Of a stretch of 64,000 bases of DNA, positions 36,556 to 47,930 are shown one piece after another (within the stretch, counting starts at the first letter, position 1; every line of letters begins with the position of its first letter). Where the stretch lies: contig CM053796.1 in NCBI GenBank assembly GCA_028671895.1, positions 28,084,860-28,148,859 on the forward strand. The letters are read 5' to 3'. Under the pieces are notes generated by a model. It did not search any database. It was not told the origin of the DNA and was given only the letters and a program-made list of their open reading frames with translations. Source of the DNA: Oenanthe sinensis (lineage: Eukaryota; Streptophyta; Magnoliopsida; Apiales; Apiaceae). A program made the translations under genes and the position numbers.

Positions 36556-37860
36556 AATGGTGTCCTCATAGAATTGGCTTTTCCAAACGGTATTCCAAAT
36601 TTTTTTGGCTTCTAACTGGTATCACTATACTATTGCGTCATTTCCTGCCATACACCTCCCGTTAACCTCCGTTAATCAAATGTTATAAAAATATAATTGG
36701 TCATTGCTAAATACAATCTAATAGCACAGGTAAAAATCATAACAAAAAAAACAATTTAATAATCCAAAAGATCCTACCATCGTACACAACCAAACCCAAA
36801 CCCACCATGTACATACACTGAAGTCATCATAATTTATACCCATGTCGTAAAATTTGCACATAAATCTCCCTCCCATACTCAACCCCTTTCCAGCAACAGA
36901 AGCCTTGAGCATATATAGCAAGAGAAGGCTTGAGCATATATATATATATATATGTAAACATATCTGAAAATCTCCTTACCATTACTCTTTAATGAAAACG
37001 TCTGAAAATCACATTCCAAACAAGTAGTTCTCCTAAAAATTCCATCAAATACCTTGAGTGCTTAAGTTCCAGTCAGTCAAGTTGACAGTACATAAGTTTG
37101 GTGATCAAGAAAGGATCTTGGTCAAACCTATAATGGATAACCATCAAAGATCAACTTGGGCGTCGAAAAGTGAGTTTTGAGGGGATTGAATTGATTGATT
37201 TTAGAAGGGCCGGTAGAGAGCGAATTAAGAGTAGGGTTTGTAGAAATAGAAGAGATTTGGGGAGACTTCCGGCCTACTACTTGGTTTCTCGTTCCTTGCC
37301 TTCCTAGCTTTCCTCGGTCTCGGTTTACTGGGAGTTCACTAAGTTTCCTTAATAAGCCCGAAGGTATTGATGTGAGACAAAGGACTAACTATGAACGGGG
37401 TAATAAATAAAAATTTATACTCAAATTGGAATTTGAGAAACAGATATAAAGGGAAAGAAATTTATAAAACATTCCTAGAAACAGAATTCTGCTACTTAGA
37501 CTTGCGAAGTTATGGAATTTTGTATAGAATATCAAAATCGATTAAATTTCTAGCATTATTATGATACCATTATTATGATATTACATATTCCAATCGGGAG
37601 AGTATTGGATGTTTTGGGGGATTTAGGGGGCCTGAAACACCAACATTAATAAAACCCCTTTGCTTTATTTTTAAGTTTTACTTTTAAAATCCTGAAAAAT
37701 CAGAGTTTTCAGAAAATAATTATATAATTACACTAAATATATATAGTGTAATACCACGGTTGACTAATGGAGGTTAACGGAAGGGGTACGGAAAGGGATC
37801 AATCGGAAGAATTTGGAATATCATTTGAAAAAATCGATTTTACAAAGATTGATTGTCTTG
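36556..37860. mobile_element. Non-autonomous element with about 110-bp terminal inverted repeats (MULE-like)
   Basis: The left end (36570-36685; blocks CAAACGGTATTCCAAAT, CATTTCCTGCCATACACC, CCGTTAACCTCCGTTAATCAA) is matched in inverse order by the right end (37755-37850; TTGACTAATGGAGGTTAACGG, GTACGGAAAGGGATC, ATTTGGAATATCATTTG). Long diverged inverted ends around a 1.1-kb non-coding core suit a Mutator-like element. A 9-bp target duplication was not located. The core holds a slightly GC-richer patch at 37190-37400 with no recognised product. Confidence 0.6.
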
Positions 37861-38419
37861 TATTGCAAAAGATATTTTGCAGAAATTTATCGTTAAATTA
37901 GTTATCAAGTGAACGGTGACATAGTCATTACTAATTGTTTCTTTGTACAGATTGTTTGGTATAATAAAATTGATCTTCAGTTTGTATTAGCATACATTTT
38001 TTGTTATTAATCTAACATTATTATTATAAATCCGCTGTATTTGTATCAGTTAGAAAATTACACATATACGAGTATATCAACTGGAAAATAAAACCTTAGT
38101 TACGGACTAAAAAATGGAAGCGAAAAGAGTACTCGGACTCCGTTAACAATAAAATACGTAATACAGATATGCTGAATTGTTGATTGAGAACATTATAACT
38201 TTTTTCGCATGCATGCGTAATGGGGGATCATTTAGGACAGAGAAAGGTGTTTTCAAAAATATTATTTGTGAAAATTTTGTAAAAACATAAAGGTATCTTT
38301 ATAAAAATTAAAAAAATATTAAAATACTTTTCCAAAACTATTGGGTGCCACATCCCGTTCGTCCTAGTAGCGATGTTAAGCGTAATATATGATTCTATTC
38401 AAGAGAGTATGTTATTTAA
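37861..38419. other. Intergenic DNA, nothing recognised
   Basis: AT-rich unique-looking DNA without a supported ORF or terminal repeats. Confidence 0.6.
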
Positions 38420-38792
38420 GAGCAAGTTCAGTGTTTATAATAAAATAATGAGCTTTAGCGGTTTAGGTAATCAATAGAACATATGGACTTGAACAATAAT
38501 TCCTATATTCATTACCTATTATTATAATAATAATAAATTTGAATCTAACTACTTTAAAAAAGCAGGTAAAAGACAAAAAAAAGAGAGAAAAGATGAACAA
38601 AAGATGAGGAAAATAATTTTTTATTCAAAGAAAATGAAATAGGTAATGGTTAGTGGTTACCTATCTTTAAGTAATGAGATGAATGTCCTAGTGTTTTAGA
38701 TAACCAATAGGACACTGTTGGTGCAAATGTTTTTATCATATTACTTATATTCTAGCTTAGGACATGATATAGGTAACGTGTTGGACTTGATC
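38420..38792. mobile_element. Tourist-like (PIF/Harbinger) MITE
   Basis: It starts GAGCAAGTTCAGTG and ends CGTGTTGGACTTGATC, near-perfect inverted ends. The bases just outside both ends are TAA (38417-38419 and 38793-38795), the three-base target duplication expected of PIF/Harbinger elements. Subterminal 'aggtaatcaatagaaca' and 'gataaccaataggacac' blocks also repeat. 373 bp, no ORF. Confidence 0.75.
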
Positions 38793-39071
38793 TAATATGG
38801 TGACAGAGCTCAAGGCAGGTGATGTCTTGAGAAGGGCTATTAGCTTATCAATTAATGCCAAGTGCTGTCTATATATTCTGGCTTAACAGCTGATCGAGCT
38901 CAGCTAGTAACAATCTTTTGGTAGGCGATCACACTCTTGTAGTCTTGTTTGTAGCTATAAGATAAAAAAAATTTGTGCATACAAACCATCTGTCCAAGTC
39001 TCCAAGAGTTTCGAGCACTAACAGTATTCCCAAATAACTGAAAACGCATTCTGATTTACCAAACACAACAT

Positions 39072-39432
39072 CAGTGTTATAGAAATCGCTAGGCGGCCCA
39101 GGGCGGTCGGGGTACCGCCTAGCGCCTAATCGGGTAGGCGGGGATTAATCGGACAGATTAATTGGAGCATTAATCGGTTGTATTTAAATATTATTTTTAA
39201 TATTTTTATTTATTAAATATTTTTACCAAATAATTTTGCCAATTTTTGAATTTTTCAATGATTTTTATCGATTTTGCCGATTTTTACTGAATTTTTGTTG
39301 ATTTTTGACATTTTCAGCCGTTTTTTGACCGATTTACGCAAAAATCGCCTAAATTTCCGCCTAATCCCGTCTCGGGGCGTTTCGGTGGCGCCTAAACGCC
39401 TAGGCGCTGCTAGACCGATTTTTAGAACACTG
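39072..39432. mobile_element. hAT-like MITE with 'cctaggcg' core and target duplication
   Basis: It starts CAGTGTTATAGAAATCG and ends CGATTTTTAGAACACTG; the ends are inverted copies with two mismatches. Inside, GGCGGCCCAGGCG-like and CGCCTAGGCGC-like GC-rich motifs face each other. Flanks are CACAACAT on the left and CACAACAG on the right, an eight-base duplication with one change, as for hAT elements. 361 bp and non-coding. Confidence 0.82.
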
Positions 39433-40230
39433 CACAACAGTAGACACATACATTTTGTAGTAAAAAACTGGGGAGTGTCAGCACTTAAAAGCCGATTCTC
39501 CCTTTTCTGGTTTGAGATCAGTCATATATTTATATACTCAAAATCCGAAAATGATTGGATTAATGTGAATATAATTTATAATTATTTTTTGATGAAATTT
39601 TATTCTTTTAAATCGATATGCATCTATTTTTATTTAAATTTTACGAAGATTTTCCTCCCCTTTTCTGGTTTGAGATCAGCCTTATGTTTATATACTTGAA
39701 ATCTAAAAGTGATTCAATTAATCTGAATATAATTTAAAATTAGTTTTTGCTCAAATTTTATTCTTTTAAATCAATATGTATCTATTTTTATTTAAATTTT
39801 ACGAAGTTTTTTTAAGAAAACGAAACAAATGAGCATCAAAATTCCAAATCCGCAACACTCAATTTCCAAATTAGACACCTATATGATAGAACTTCTATCA
39901 AATTCTCATCTTTCCCACATGGCCTGTATGCCATTATACTATACCATCCGTGCTGCGTGTGGGGTTACTCAAGATGAGTTGCTCTGTTTGATAGCTAGTA
40001 GCTCACTAGCTCTACACTCTCTGCCAATCCAATATGTATATGTTGGGAGTATGCATTACAGCTAAGGGATTGCATTCTATCTCTTTCTCTCCATTGCATA
40101 CAACTATTCTATATGCATAGGCCATGTATCACATTCATGGATGCCGCTCTGTAAACAAACTACTGTCCATATTAATTTTAAGGTGAATATCAAACTGTAA
40201 ACCTCCAACCAGTAACTTGATTTTGTTATA
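39433..40230. other. Intergenic DNA with a local duplication
   Basis: A block starting near 39497 (CCTTTTCTGGTTTGAGATCAG) recurs near 39658 with about 160-bp spacing and diverged sequence, so it is a two-copy tandem repeat. No gene is supported. Confidence 0.55.
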
Positions 40231-40438
40231 CTCCCTCAATTCCAAAATAAGTGTTATTTTGACTTTGTTCACGTATTTTAAGGACTAAGGAATATATCGG
40301 GTCTCATTTTGACTTTGTTAACGTATTTTAAGCACTAAGGAGTATATTGAATTGTCTTCAATCTTTAGATAAAGTTGAGATAGCCTAATAATAAATTCAC
40401 ATAAAATAGTGTCAAAAAATGATAGGATTAGGAAGGAA
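40231..40438. mobile_element. Stowaway-like MITE
   Basis: TA then CTCCCTCAATTCCAAAATAAG on the left; GGATTAGGAAGGAA then TA on the right. Subterminal TGTTATTTTGAC faces GTGTCAAAAAATG. It contains a direct duplication of about 58 bp (TTTTGACTTTGTT, ACGTATTTTAAG) on its left side. Confidence 0.65.
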
Positions 40439-42185
40439 TAAAAACGAGTCAATTGTTATGTCAACTATTCAAGCTCAGTTCGTAATAAATTTGAATTTTA
40501 TTTTACAGTTGTTGAGTCGAGATTAATTTCAAACTACATGGATAATTTATGGAGTTGAAACTCAAACTTCGACTCATGAGACACACAAATTTAACATGGT
40601 TTATTCTAAAAAAAATTGTATTTTCAATTAAAAATATAAGTACTAATTTGAGATGGAAGGATACAATCAAAATTTCAAATATCCATTAAACAATTTTTAA
40701 ACATAAACAATTAGTTACATATAATTTATTTTGACACTTCTTAAGATTTCTTTAATAATAAAATTGACTATTTAGTAATCAATTATAATATTATTTCTTT
40801 GCATTGTCAATACAAAGCATTTACCATTGAGAAATGTTAGGTACTCAAAAAAAAAAAATCAAATTTTTTCTCAAATTTTTAGTTGTCACATAATAAATGA
40901 TAAATTTCTCAATAATAATATGGGACTCGGTGCAATATTGGGTCCAAATTGATAAATTTATACGAATTTACTTACAATTACTTTTTTAACGGGACACGCC
41001 ATCTGGCTGCCACGGTACGAATAATAATACTTTCTAACACAAACCATCCAATAAAATCTCTAGCCGCAATGTATGCTGACAACATTCACACCATCATAAT
41101 TGCAGTCTGTAATTTTAAGATAACTTCTTAATCTTCGATTATGATATTGTTAAATTCACATTAATATTAATATGATATTATTCATTCTGAATTGAATTTA
41201 TGAATTTGCACGTATTTATTTTTAAACTCCTCCAAAAAAATCTTATTTAATGAAATTTAACTGTGTATACTCAAAATAAATTATCTTCATCTTCTTGGTA
41301 CTTTGCATACCCTCTGCGATCATTACTCACAAGTCTCGATGATATGTTGGCATTGGGCAGAAACTGCTTGACCAAATCATACTAAAAATTCCCCACAACA
41401 TATAATTACAGCCTGCAACTCAAGATCCATCTTTTCTTTAATCTTGGTTATGACACGACTCGTTATAATGTATAACACCTCTGGGCTTCAAAATAATATA
41501 AAATAGTGTTTCCCTTTTCAAAAAAATATATAAAATGTGTTTAAAATATATATTTCATTTAAAATAATTGAATTTAGTTGAAATTTTAAGAAATTTATAC
41601 TAATATTTGAATATTTTAAATTTTAAATAAAATATAAATTTAAGTTTTTTTTAATTATCCAAACATGTCATTTCACGAAATTCAAATTTTAAATATAATT
41701 TAAATTCTCAAACAAATTATAATATTAACCGTTTTATGTCTGGACCAAGTCCAAATAAATTTATTTTTAAACATCTTTCAAAAAGGTCCATATTAATGAA
41801 ATTGATTGGCTGTTTACATTAAAACAAATCCTTTTTATATTTTTGATGGGAGATTTAATTGAGACCCCTATAATTGTATCTTTTAAAATTATGGAGTCTT
41901 TAATATTCGAGGAGAATCACTTGGCGATCTCACATTTATTAATGTGTATAGATAAAGTGTTGATGTTAAAGTTACTCTCCGAACGCCTGAACACACCTGA
42001 ATTGAGTATAATATTTATATTAATATTTGAATTATAATTAGAGAATATGGAGGGAGGGCAAGAGAGAATCAATTTATTCCACCTTCAGATTGCAAATATT
42101 TTATATTAAAGTATCTGTTTCTCTAAAATTTCAAAAATTAAAAAACATATATTTATAAACAGAGAAAGTATACAAAATACGAAAG
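40439..42185. other. AT-rich intergenic DNA, nothing recognised
   Basis: Long AT-rich stretch without supported genes. Open frames are short and lack family marks. Confidence 0.6.
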
Positions 42186-42343
42186 TACGAAAATGACACA
42201 ATCAATACATCATACTTCCATCTTATTAGGCCCTCAACATAATCCTGATTTATTATTTTCCCCGTACGAAAATGACACAATCAATACATCATACTTCCAT
42301 CTTGCTAGGCCCTCGACATAATCTTGATTTATTATTAGGGGTG
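42186..42343. repeat. Two-copy 79-bp tandem duplication
   Basis: TACGAAAATGACACAATCAA through CATAATCCTGATTTATTATT occurs at 42186 and again at 42265 with a handful of changes. Confidence 0.9.
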
Positions 42344-42520
42344 TTTATCGGACCATCCACACCGCATAAATCGTCCACACCGCACAACAAAATGTGATGT
42401 TGAATTTTTGTGGTGCGGTTTGAATTATTTTTTACAAACCGCGCGGTGCGGGTTGTGGTTTATTACTTAAGTAGTGCGGTTCAAACCGCACCGCAATTAT
42501 ATATATATATAATATAATTT
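42336..42520. mobile_element. hAT-like end with 'gcggtgcggtt' motifs
   Basis: TAGGGGTGTTTATCGG near 42336 resembles the (T)AGGGGTG end of hAT elements. It is followed by palindromic CCACACCGCA, GCGCGGTGCGGG and CAAACCGCACCGCA motifs. A matching right end was not found in the AT-rich DNA beyond. Confidence 0.4.
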
Positions 42521-43009
42521 ATATATTATACTATTTTATGAATTAATTTTTATACATGTATTTATTATTATATATAAATCATATATGTTTTCGGTTGTAC
42601 TTTCAAATTTATATTCTGCTTTCTAGCTTTTCATGTTTGTAATTTAACTTCTAAAAATTCTATAATTTCAATTTTTTTACTTAAAATTTATAATTGTTAT
42701 CGGAACTTTCAATTTTGTAACTTATTATAACTTTTATATTATAATTTGTTATATAACTTATTATTCAATTGCCTTTCGGTAGGTAGAGACGTATAAGTAG
42801 TGGAGTGAGAACAGTATTTCCATAAACACAAACTTTGGACATTTCCTAATATTATTGATCCTTTGTGCAGTGATACCACCTTGTATATACATGCAGATCT
42901 TATATGTACTAAGTGCATCTACATTGTCTGTCCATTCCACCCTTATTTAAAGGAATCATATATGTTACATGATATATTTATGATGCAACAACATTTCCCT
43001 TCTTTCTCA

Positions 43010-45407
43010 ATGGCCACAATTATACAACATATTGGTATTTTTTTTTTCTAGTATCATTACTTCATCTTTGTTCATGCAGCTCAGAGAAAGAACTGGAGTA
43101 TGAAAATTGGGTTTCATGGAACAAACAGAATTACCTGATGAAGAAAAAGATTACAGCTATCGAATCCGTGAAGGGAATGAAAGTTGTCGACGTCAAACTG
43201 AGAAATGCAGAGATGAATAAAGTCAGAGTAAGTGTCAGCCAGAATGGGACTGGGGATTTCATGACCATTAGAGAAGCTCTGGCTTCCATTCAATTGCATA
43301 ACACTAAACGAATCATTCTTGATATTGGTCCAGGTGTTTATAGGTACATTAATATATTTATATAGGTTTCGGTTCAAATCAGGACAAAAAGAACTCTGAG
43401 AAACGAAGGTTGTGGAGAACAACTTTTATTTCTGCGGAATTTTTATGTTATCTTTTGTAAAATGACAAATTTATTTAATTTGTACCTACTCTTTTTTGTA
43501 GGGAAAAGATCATTGTGCGGAAAACTATGGATTTTATAACATTTTTAGGTGATGCAAGTGATCCACCAACTATTACTTGGAATGACACGGCGTCGTCTAC
43601 CAATGCAAAAGATGGTAGGCCATTGAAGACATTCCCAAGCGCCACTGTCGCTGTTGATGCTAGTTATTTTGTTGCAATCAATATCAAATTTGAGGTAACT
43701 ACGCACTAGCTTGGTACTTTAAATAACTGATAATGTTGTACCCTTTTTCTTGCTATGTTATTTGTATAATCAACTACTCCATCAATATACGAAATAGAGT
43801 AGTTTTTGTATAATTCAACTACTCCATTATACAAATATATATTCATAGATTAGAGATACATTTGATTAAGGTGCATGTGGTTCGGCCATTAGCAGCTTAT
43901 CTTTCGTAAATACAATTTTTTTCAAACGCGACAAGGCATATAAAGATTCCATTTGGCTCATGTTCTGAGCCACTGATAATTACATTAGCAGTGGCGCATC
44001 TCTTTGTTATTGGATCAAAGTGTACCTTAGGCCTCACGGGCTTCCAATCAAATGTAATGGCATCGCCTGACAGCAACAAAATTTCGAGGAAAAATACAAA
44101 TGCATAGGCCTTGACAGGGCCAATAGCCGCCAATGATGAAAATGTTGGCTGTTTTTGTTAAATAATATATCTTCCCGTGATGAATTATTTGTACTATGCT
44201 ATTGTGAAATCTGGAGATCTTAATTTATTATACTACTAGATTGTTTTGGTGGGGAAGGGAGACGACATTTACGAATTTGTGATAAATTATGCAGAACACA
44301 GCACCGCATAAATTTGGATCAGAAGGAGAACAAGCGGTGGCACTTCGAATATCAGGAACCAAAGCTGCATTTTATAACTGTAGTTTCTATGGGAGTCAAG
44401 ACACCCTCTATGATCACAAGGGTATGCATTATTTCAATAATTGCTTCATTCAAGGCTCTGTTGACTTCATCTATGGCTATGGAAGATCCCTTTATGAGGT
44501 CACTTCGGAATTTTGTTTATCTATTATTATTTTCACTACAAACCATTTCAACCTACAAAATACAAATTATCAATCACGGATCATCAATTTTTAGTACCTG
44601 ATACAAATCACCGATTTTTTATTTTAAGGCTAAATAATTTTTTATTTAAACAAACACCTACACACACATGCATTGACATGGACGTGTACCAAGTGCAGAA
44701 TTGTCATTTAAACTCTGTCGCAAAGAAAGTGGCATCTCTCACAGCTCAAAAGCGGAATAATGCATCGATGCAGAGTGGATTTTCATTCAAAGATAGTAGG
44801 ATAACAGGGAGTGGACAAGTTTATTTGGGAAGAGCATGGGGTGATTATTCAAGGGTTGTCTTCTCTTACACGTTCATGGACAGTCTTGTTCTCCCTCAAG
44901 GTTGGAGTGACTGGGGTAAACTAAGCCGTGACGTGTAAGTACATACGGTCATTTCGATCTGCATAAAAAGTTACCAAATTAAAATTCAACCTCCATGCAT
45001 GCATAACATATAAAATATGAAAATTTATCGACAAATTAAAGAAAATTCTCAATATTAATTTGACATGAAGTCATGAACCCACAGAAATATTGCAGTAGTA
45101 TTCCTAACATTATAACCTACTAATATCCCAGTTGAACCCGAGACTTCTGCCAATTGGAGCTCTGATACCATGTTAATTTATCGGTTTTTCTAAAATCTCA
45201 AGGTGTGTTATATTCTAACAATTTGTGATAGCATATGTTATGTGATAAAATTGCAGAAGGGTGTATTATGGGGAATATGAGTGCAATGGACCAGGAGCCA
45301 ATTTGAATAGTAGAGTGAGCTGGGCACGATTTCTTACTGATGAAGAGGCTAAGCCATTTACTGGAACCTATTTCATAGACGGGGATACATGGCTCACTTC
45401 CCCTTGA
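43010..45407 (+). CDS. Pectinesterase (type I PME), one-base frameshift in signal peptide
   Basis: Five exons: 43010-43343, 43502-43694, 44295-44498, 44699-44934 and 45257-45407. They total 1118 bases, one short of a multiple of three. The ATG at 43010 opens MATIIQHIGI, then a run of ten T (43038-43047) throws the frame into TAG; one extra T would continue into a hydrophobic signal peptide and the mature enzyme (372 aa). Pectinesterases demethylate homogalacturonan in the cell wall. Active-site marks are present: Q in EQAVALRISG, GSQDTLYD, catalytic Asp in GSVDFIYG (Tyr replaces the usual Phe), and LGRAWG. There is no pro-domain. The next in-frame ATG (43136) would drop the signal. Either a homopolymer error or a recent null allele. 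Confidence 0.88.
43897..44133 (-). other. Unrecognised 78-codon ORF inside PME intron 2
   Basis: An open frame on the opposite strand lies in intron 2 (43695-44294). It begins MAAIGPVKAYAFVFFLEILL (hydrophobic) and continues with a soluble, well-mixed stretch including DWKPVRPKVHFDP. The composition is more protein-like than its AT-rich surroundings, so it may be a captured gene fragment. I do not recognise the family and see no promoter. Confidence 0.2.
45125..45220 (-). mobile_element. TRIM relic in PME intron 4
   Basis: On the minus strand an LTR-like piece 45220-45171 (TGTTAGAATATAAC to AAATTAACA) abuts TGGTATCAGAGC at 45169-45158, the initiator-Met primer site, and then AGAAGTCTCGGGTTC. 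The same order is seen in the TRIM at 16961-17256, so it is a truncated relative. The second LTR is missing. Confidence 0.6.
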
Positions 45408-45939
45408 CAGCTGCCAATTCTTGATTTCATTTTCAAACATGAAACTATATATTTTTCTATATTGTTTGAAAATAAATTAGAAGGAGATAGTATTGCTATT
45501 GTTGATATGTCAATTACATATAACTGATGAATGCATCATAAAGATGTTCTTATATGTTATTCTTTTGAGAAAGGTTAGAATTTCCAAAAGTTTTTTTAAA
45601 TTTTTTTGAAACGTCACTTTCCCCATTTTGATTGGTTATAAAATAATAATAAATTCATGCATTCATACATTATTCACAATAATTGAAACTTTTTATTATG
45701 TCATGTCAATACTACCGCATCATTTAGTAACTAAACATTAGTGTTCAAATGAGAAACCTTGAACTGAGTACCAATCTTAACCCCACATAATTTACATAAT
45801 ATTAAATTATATATATATATATATATATAATTGAATAACATAGAATTTCTCTCAAAAATTTTATTATGGGGAATATGATTTATCCATAAAGATTTTATAT
45901 AGATATAAAATTATATATATATATATATATAAAAGGATA
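45408..45939. other. PME 3' flank and (TA)n microsatellites
   Basis: 3' UTR of PME, then AT-rich DNA with (TA)n runs near 45810-45830 and 45911-45930. No gene is seen. Confidence 0.6.
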
Positions 45940-45941
45940 TA

Positions 45942-46167
45942 CTCCATCCGTTTTTTTATAAGTCGCTCCGACCCGTGACACACATATTTAGATGTTTTGA
46001 CCGTATGATAAAAATAATTATTTTAAAAATTTTCTTTTTCTAAATTAAATTATTGATTACATATTTTAATTTAGAAAAAAGTTTAAAAAATAATTAATTT
46101 TACTATGCGGTCAAACACCTAAACACCTGTGTCAAAAATTAAAATAACTTATAAAAAACTGAGGCAG
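45942..46167. mobile_element. Stowaway-like MITE with TA duplication
   Basis: Left CTCCATCCGTTTTTTTATAAG is the inverse of right CTTATAAAAAACTGAGGCAG. TA flanks both ends (45940-45941, 46168-46169). Subterminal TGACACACATATTTAG faces CCTAAACACCTGTGTCA. 226 bp, non-coding. Confidence 0.85.
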
Positions 46168-46201
46168 TACTGTTAATAGATAAAGAATTTCGGTGTCTTA
46201 T

Positions 46202-46437
46202 ACTCCCTCCGTTCCTATTTAGATATCCATTTTAAAAAAAGTACACATATTAAGAAAAAATTAATTGAACAAAATTTTTTTGTACATACCCCTAATAATT
46301 ATTTTAAAAAATGACAACACAACTAAGTTTTAAATGAGTCACCCTTGGAAACAATAAATATAGGGATAATTTTAAAAAATTATCATTGTATTTGTTTTGA
46401 AAATAGAAATGGACATATATCTAGGGACAAAAACGAA
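46202..46437. mobile_element. Stowaway-like MITE, decayed
   Basis: CTCCCTCCGTTCCTATTTAG and ATATCCAT on the left face ATGGACATATATCTAGGGAC on the right. The core is AT-rich. The right TA cannot be placed with certainty. Confidence 0.5.
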
Positions 46438-46658
46438 CTCCCAAGAACTCCCAGTTCGTGGGTACTGTGAACTGGTGGCATAATCTACAAGATTACAACT
46501 GTGTACGAGAACACACAACCAAGAACATAAAAATGGGACAAGGAGAAGACGTGAAGACCCGACAGGAGCCCGCCCAATGTCAAAATCCAAGAAAGAGGTG
46601 AGATCTTCTTCTTCTATACAGGCCTAAAATCGACAAACAAGAAGCCCACAGTTCAGGC

Positions 46659-47197
46659 GATGTTCAGCGCATGTACATCATTTTAAGACCCGAGTCAGCT
46701 GAAGCTTTTGATATCGAACTCAAACAAGACCCGAAGAGCGGGAATTAAAGAGTCCGCTTCTTCGGGTTAAGAAGGCAGGCACGGTGAACAAGTGGTTAAC
46801 ATAAAGGAGAACATGTTGCTTCGCTTGATCATCATGGGCAAAAAAAGCCTTCCTGATCCGAGTAGACACAAGACTCGAAGACCCTTTTGGGGGTTCGTGG
46901 AGCTTGTTACGACAAAAGTGAAGGATGTTAAAGTTTAGGGTACCATGCGGCTGACCCGCCTGATTTCTTGAATTATGAAGGGTGTGAGTTGTTGATCGCG
47001 GCTTCGGATGACATTGAAGAAGAGCTTGGTTGGATCTCAAGACCGAATGGGATGCCGATGGGGAAGAAGCTGGGAAGAGCTTCGAGGAGGAGGTTGAGGG
47101 TGAGGCAGAGGAGGCATGCAAGTCGTGTTCTGATCTTGTTAAGACGTTTGGAGAGATTGCTTCTACTCGACCCCTGTTCAAAGGCACTTGGGTTTGA
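46659..47197 (+). pseudogene. Intronless decayed pseudogene of a plant protein of unknown function
   Basis: Four protein-like blocks follow one another on the plus strand in changing frames: DVQRMYIILRPESAEAFD (46659 on, ends in TAA), KKSLPDPS with RRPFWGFVELVTTKVKDVK (about 46837-46935, ends in TAG), DPPDFLNYEGCE with AASDDIEEELG (about 46955-47035) and CSDLVKTFGEIASTRPLFKG (to TGA at 47197). They resemble one conserved plant protein family that I cannot name. Frameshifts, stops, an apparent internal deletion before DPPDF and no intron signals suggest a processed pseudogene. The opposite strand has a 162-codon open frame that I take as a shadow. Confidence 0.6.
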
Positions 47198-47523
47198 AAC
47201 ACAACCATTGTCTCTGTTTACATAGCCTTTTGGTGTTTTTTATGTTTTAATGTATGTGTAGGAGTTAGCATGCACAATTCACAAATGTTGTCTTTTGTTG
47301 TGTTTTGTGTATGTTTTTTTGTCATGATCCTGTGTTTGATCTTGGACTTCTTTTGTTTCCGATATTGAATCGTGTCTTAGATCTAAAATTAAAACTTGTC
47401 ATCAATCTAAAAATATATCAAAATCCTATTTATCCAATCTCGAACTCAAAAATCAAATTTGTTTCGATACATGAAAATGTATTTTTAGTCTGGGTCACAT
47501 GATCAAAATAATTTAATTTAGTA

Positions 47524-47780
47524 CTTCCTCCGTCCCATATTTCTTGTCTGATTTTGACTTTTCAAAGTCAAATTAATCAATTTTGACCAAGAAATTAACC
47601 GTATTATATAATAATATATTTTTTTAAAAAAATATTATAATAAAATTTAACTATTCTATTTTATGAATCAATTTTTAAGGTCGTAAAATTATAAATAAAT
47701 ATTTTAAAATTGTTAATCAAAGTTAAAAAAAATTGACTTTGAAAAGTCAAAATAAGACAAGAATTATGAGACAAAGGAAG
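47524..47780. mobile_element. Stowaway-like MITE in the HSP A upstream region
   Basis: Left CTTCCTCCGTCCCATATTTC and TTGACTTTTCAAAGTCAA; right TTGACTTTGAAAAGTCAA and ATGAGACAAAGGAAG. TA on both sides (47522-47523, 47781-47782). 257 bp. It is absent from the matching position in units 2 and 4, so it inserted after those units split. It ends about 110 bases before the heat-shock element. Confidence 0.85.
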
Positions 47781-47890
47781 TATATCAAATTATTATATAC
47801 AAGGTTCAACAAGTCATGAGTTCGCGAAGAGTGTAGAAGCAGTGTGTAGGACAGGCCAGGCCAGGAGCCCCTCATCAACAGTGTGGTTCT

Positions 47891-47930
47891 TTCCAGAACA
47901 TTCTTTCATATTCCATTTTCCACTATAAAT
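47891..47930 (+). promoter_or_regulatory. HSP A promoter: heat-shock element and TATA box
   Basis: TTCCAGAACATTC (47891-47903) is a perfect three-site TTCnnGAAnnTTC heat-shock element, with a fourth partial site just after. TATAAAT lies at 47924-47930, about 108 bases before the ATG. Confidence 0.85.

Noticed and set aside
37195..37410. Organelle-derived insert
   Set aside because: The patch is GC-richer than its surroundings, but I could not match it to a specific plastid or mitochondrial gene.
43136..43343. Alternative pectinesterase start at the internal ATG (43136)
   Set aside because: It would drop the signal peptide that is plainly encoded just upstream in the neighbouring frame; secretion is required for the enzyme's role.
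46720..47208. 162-codon open frame on the minus strand
   Set aside because: It lies opposite a decayed plus-strand gene with clear protein-like blocks and matches no family.
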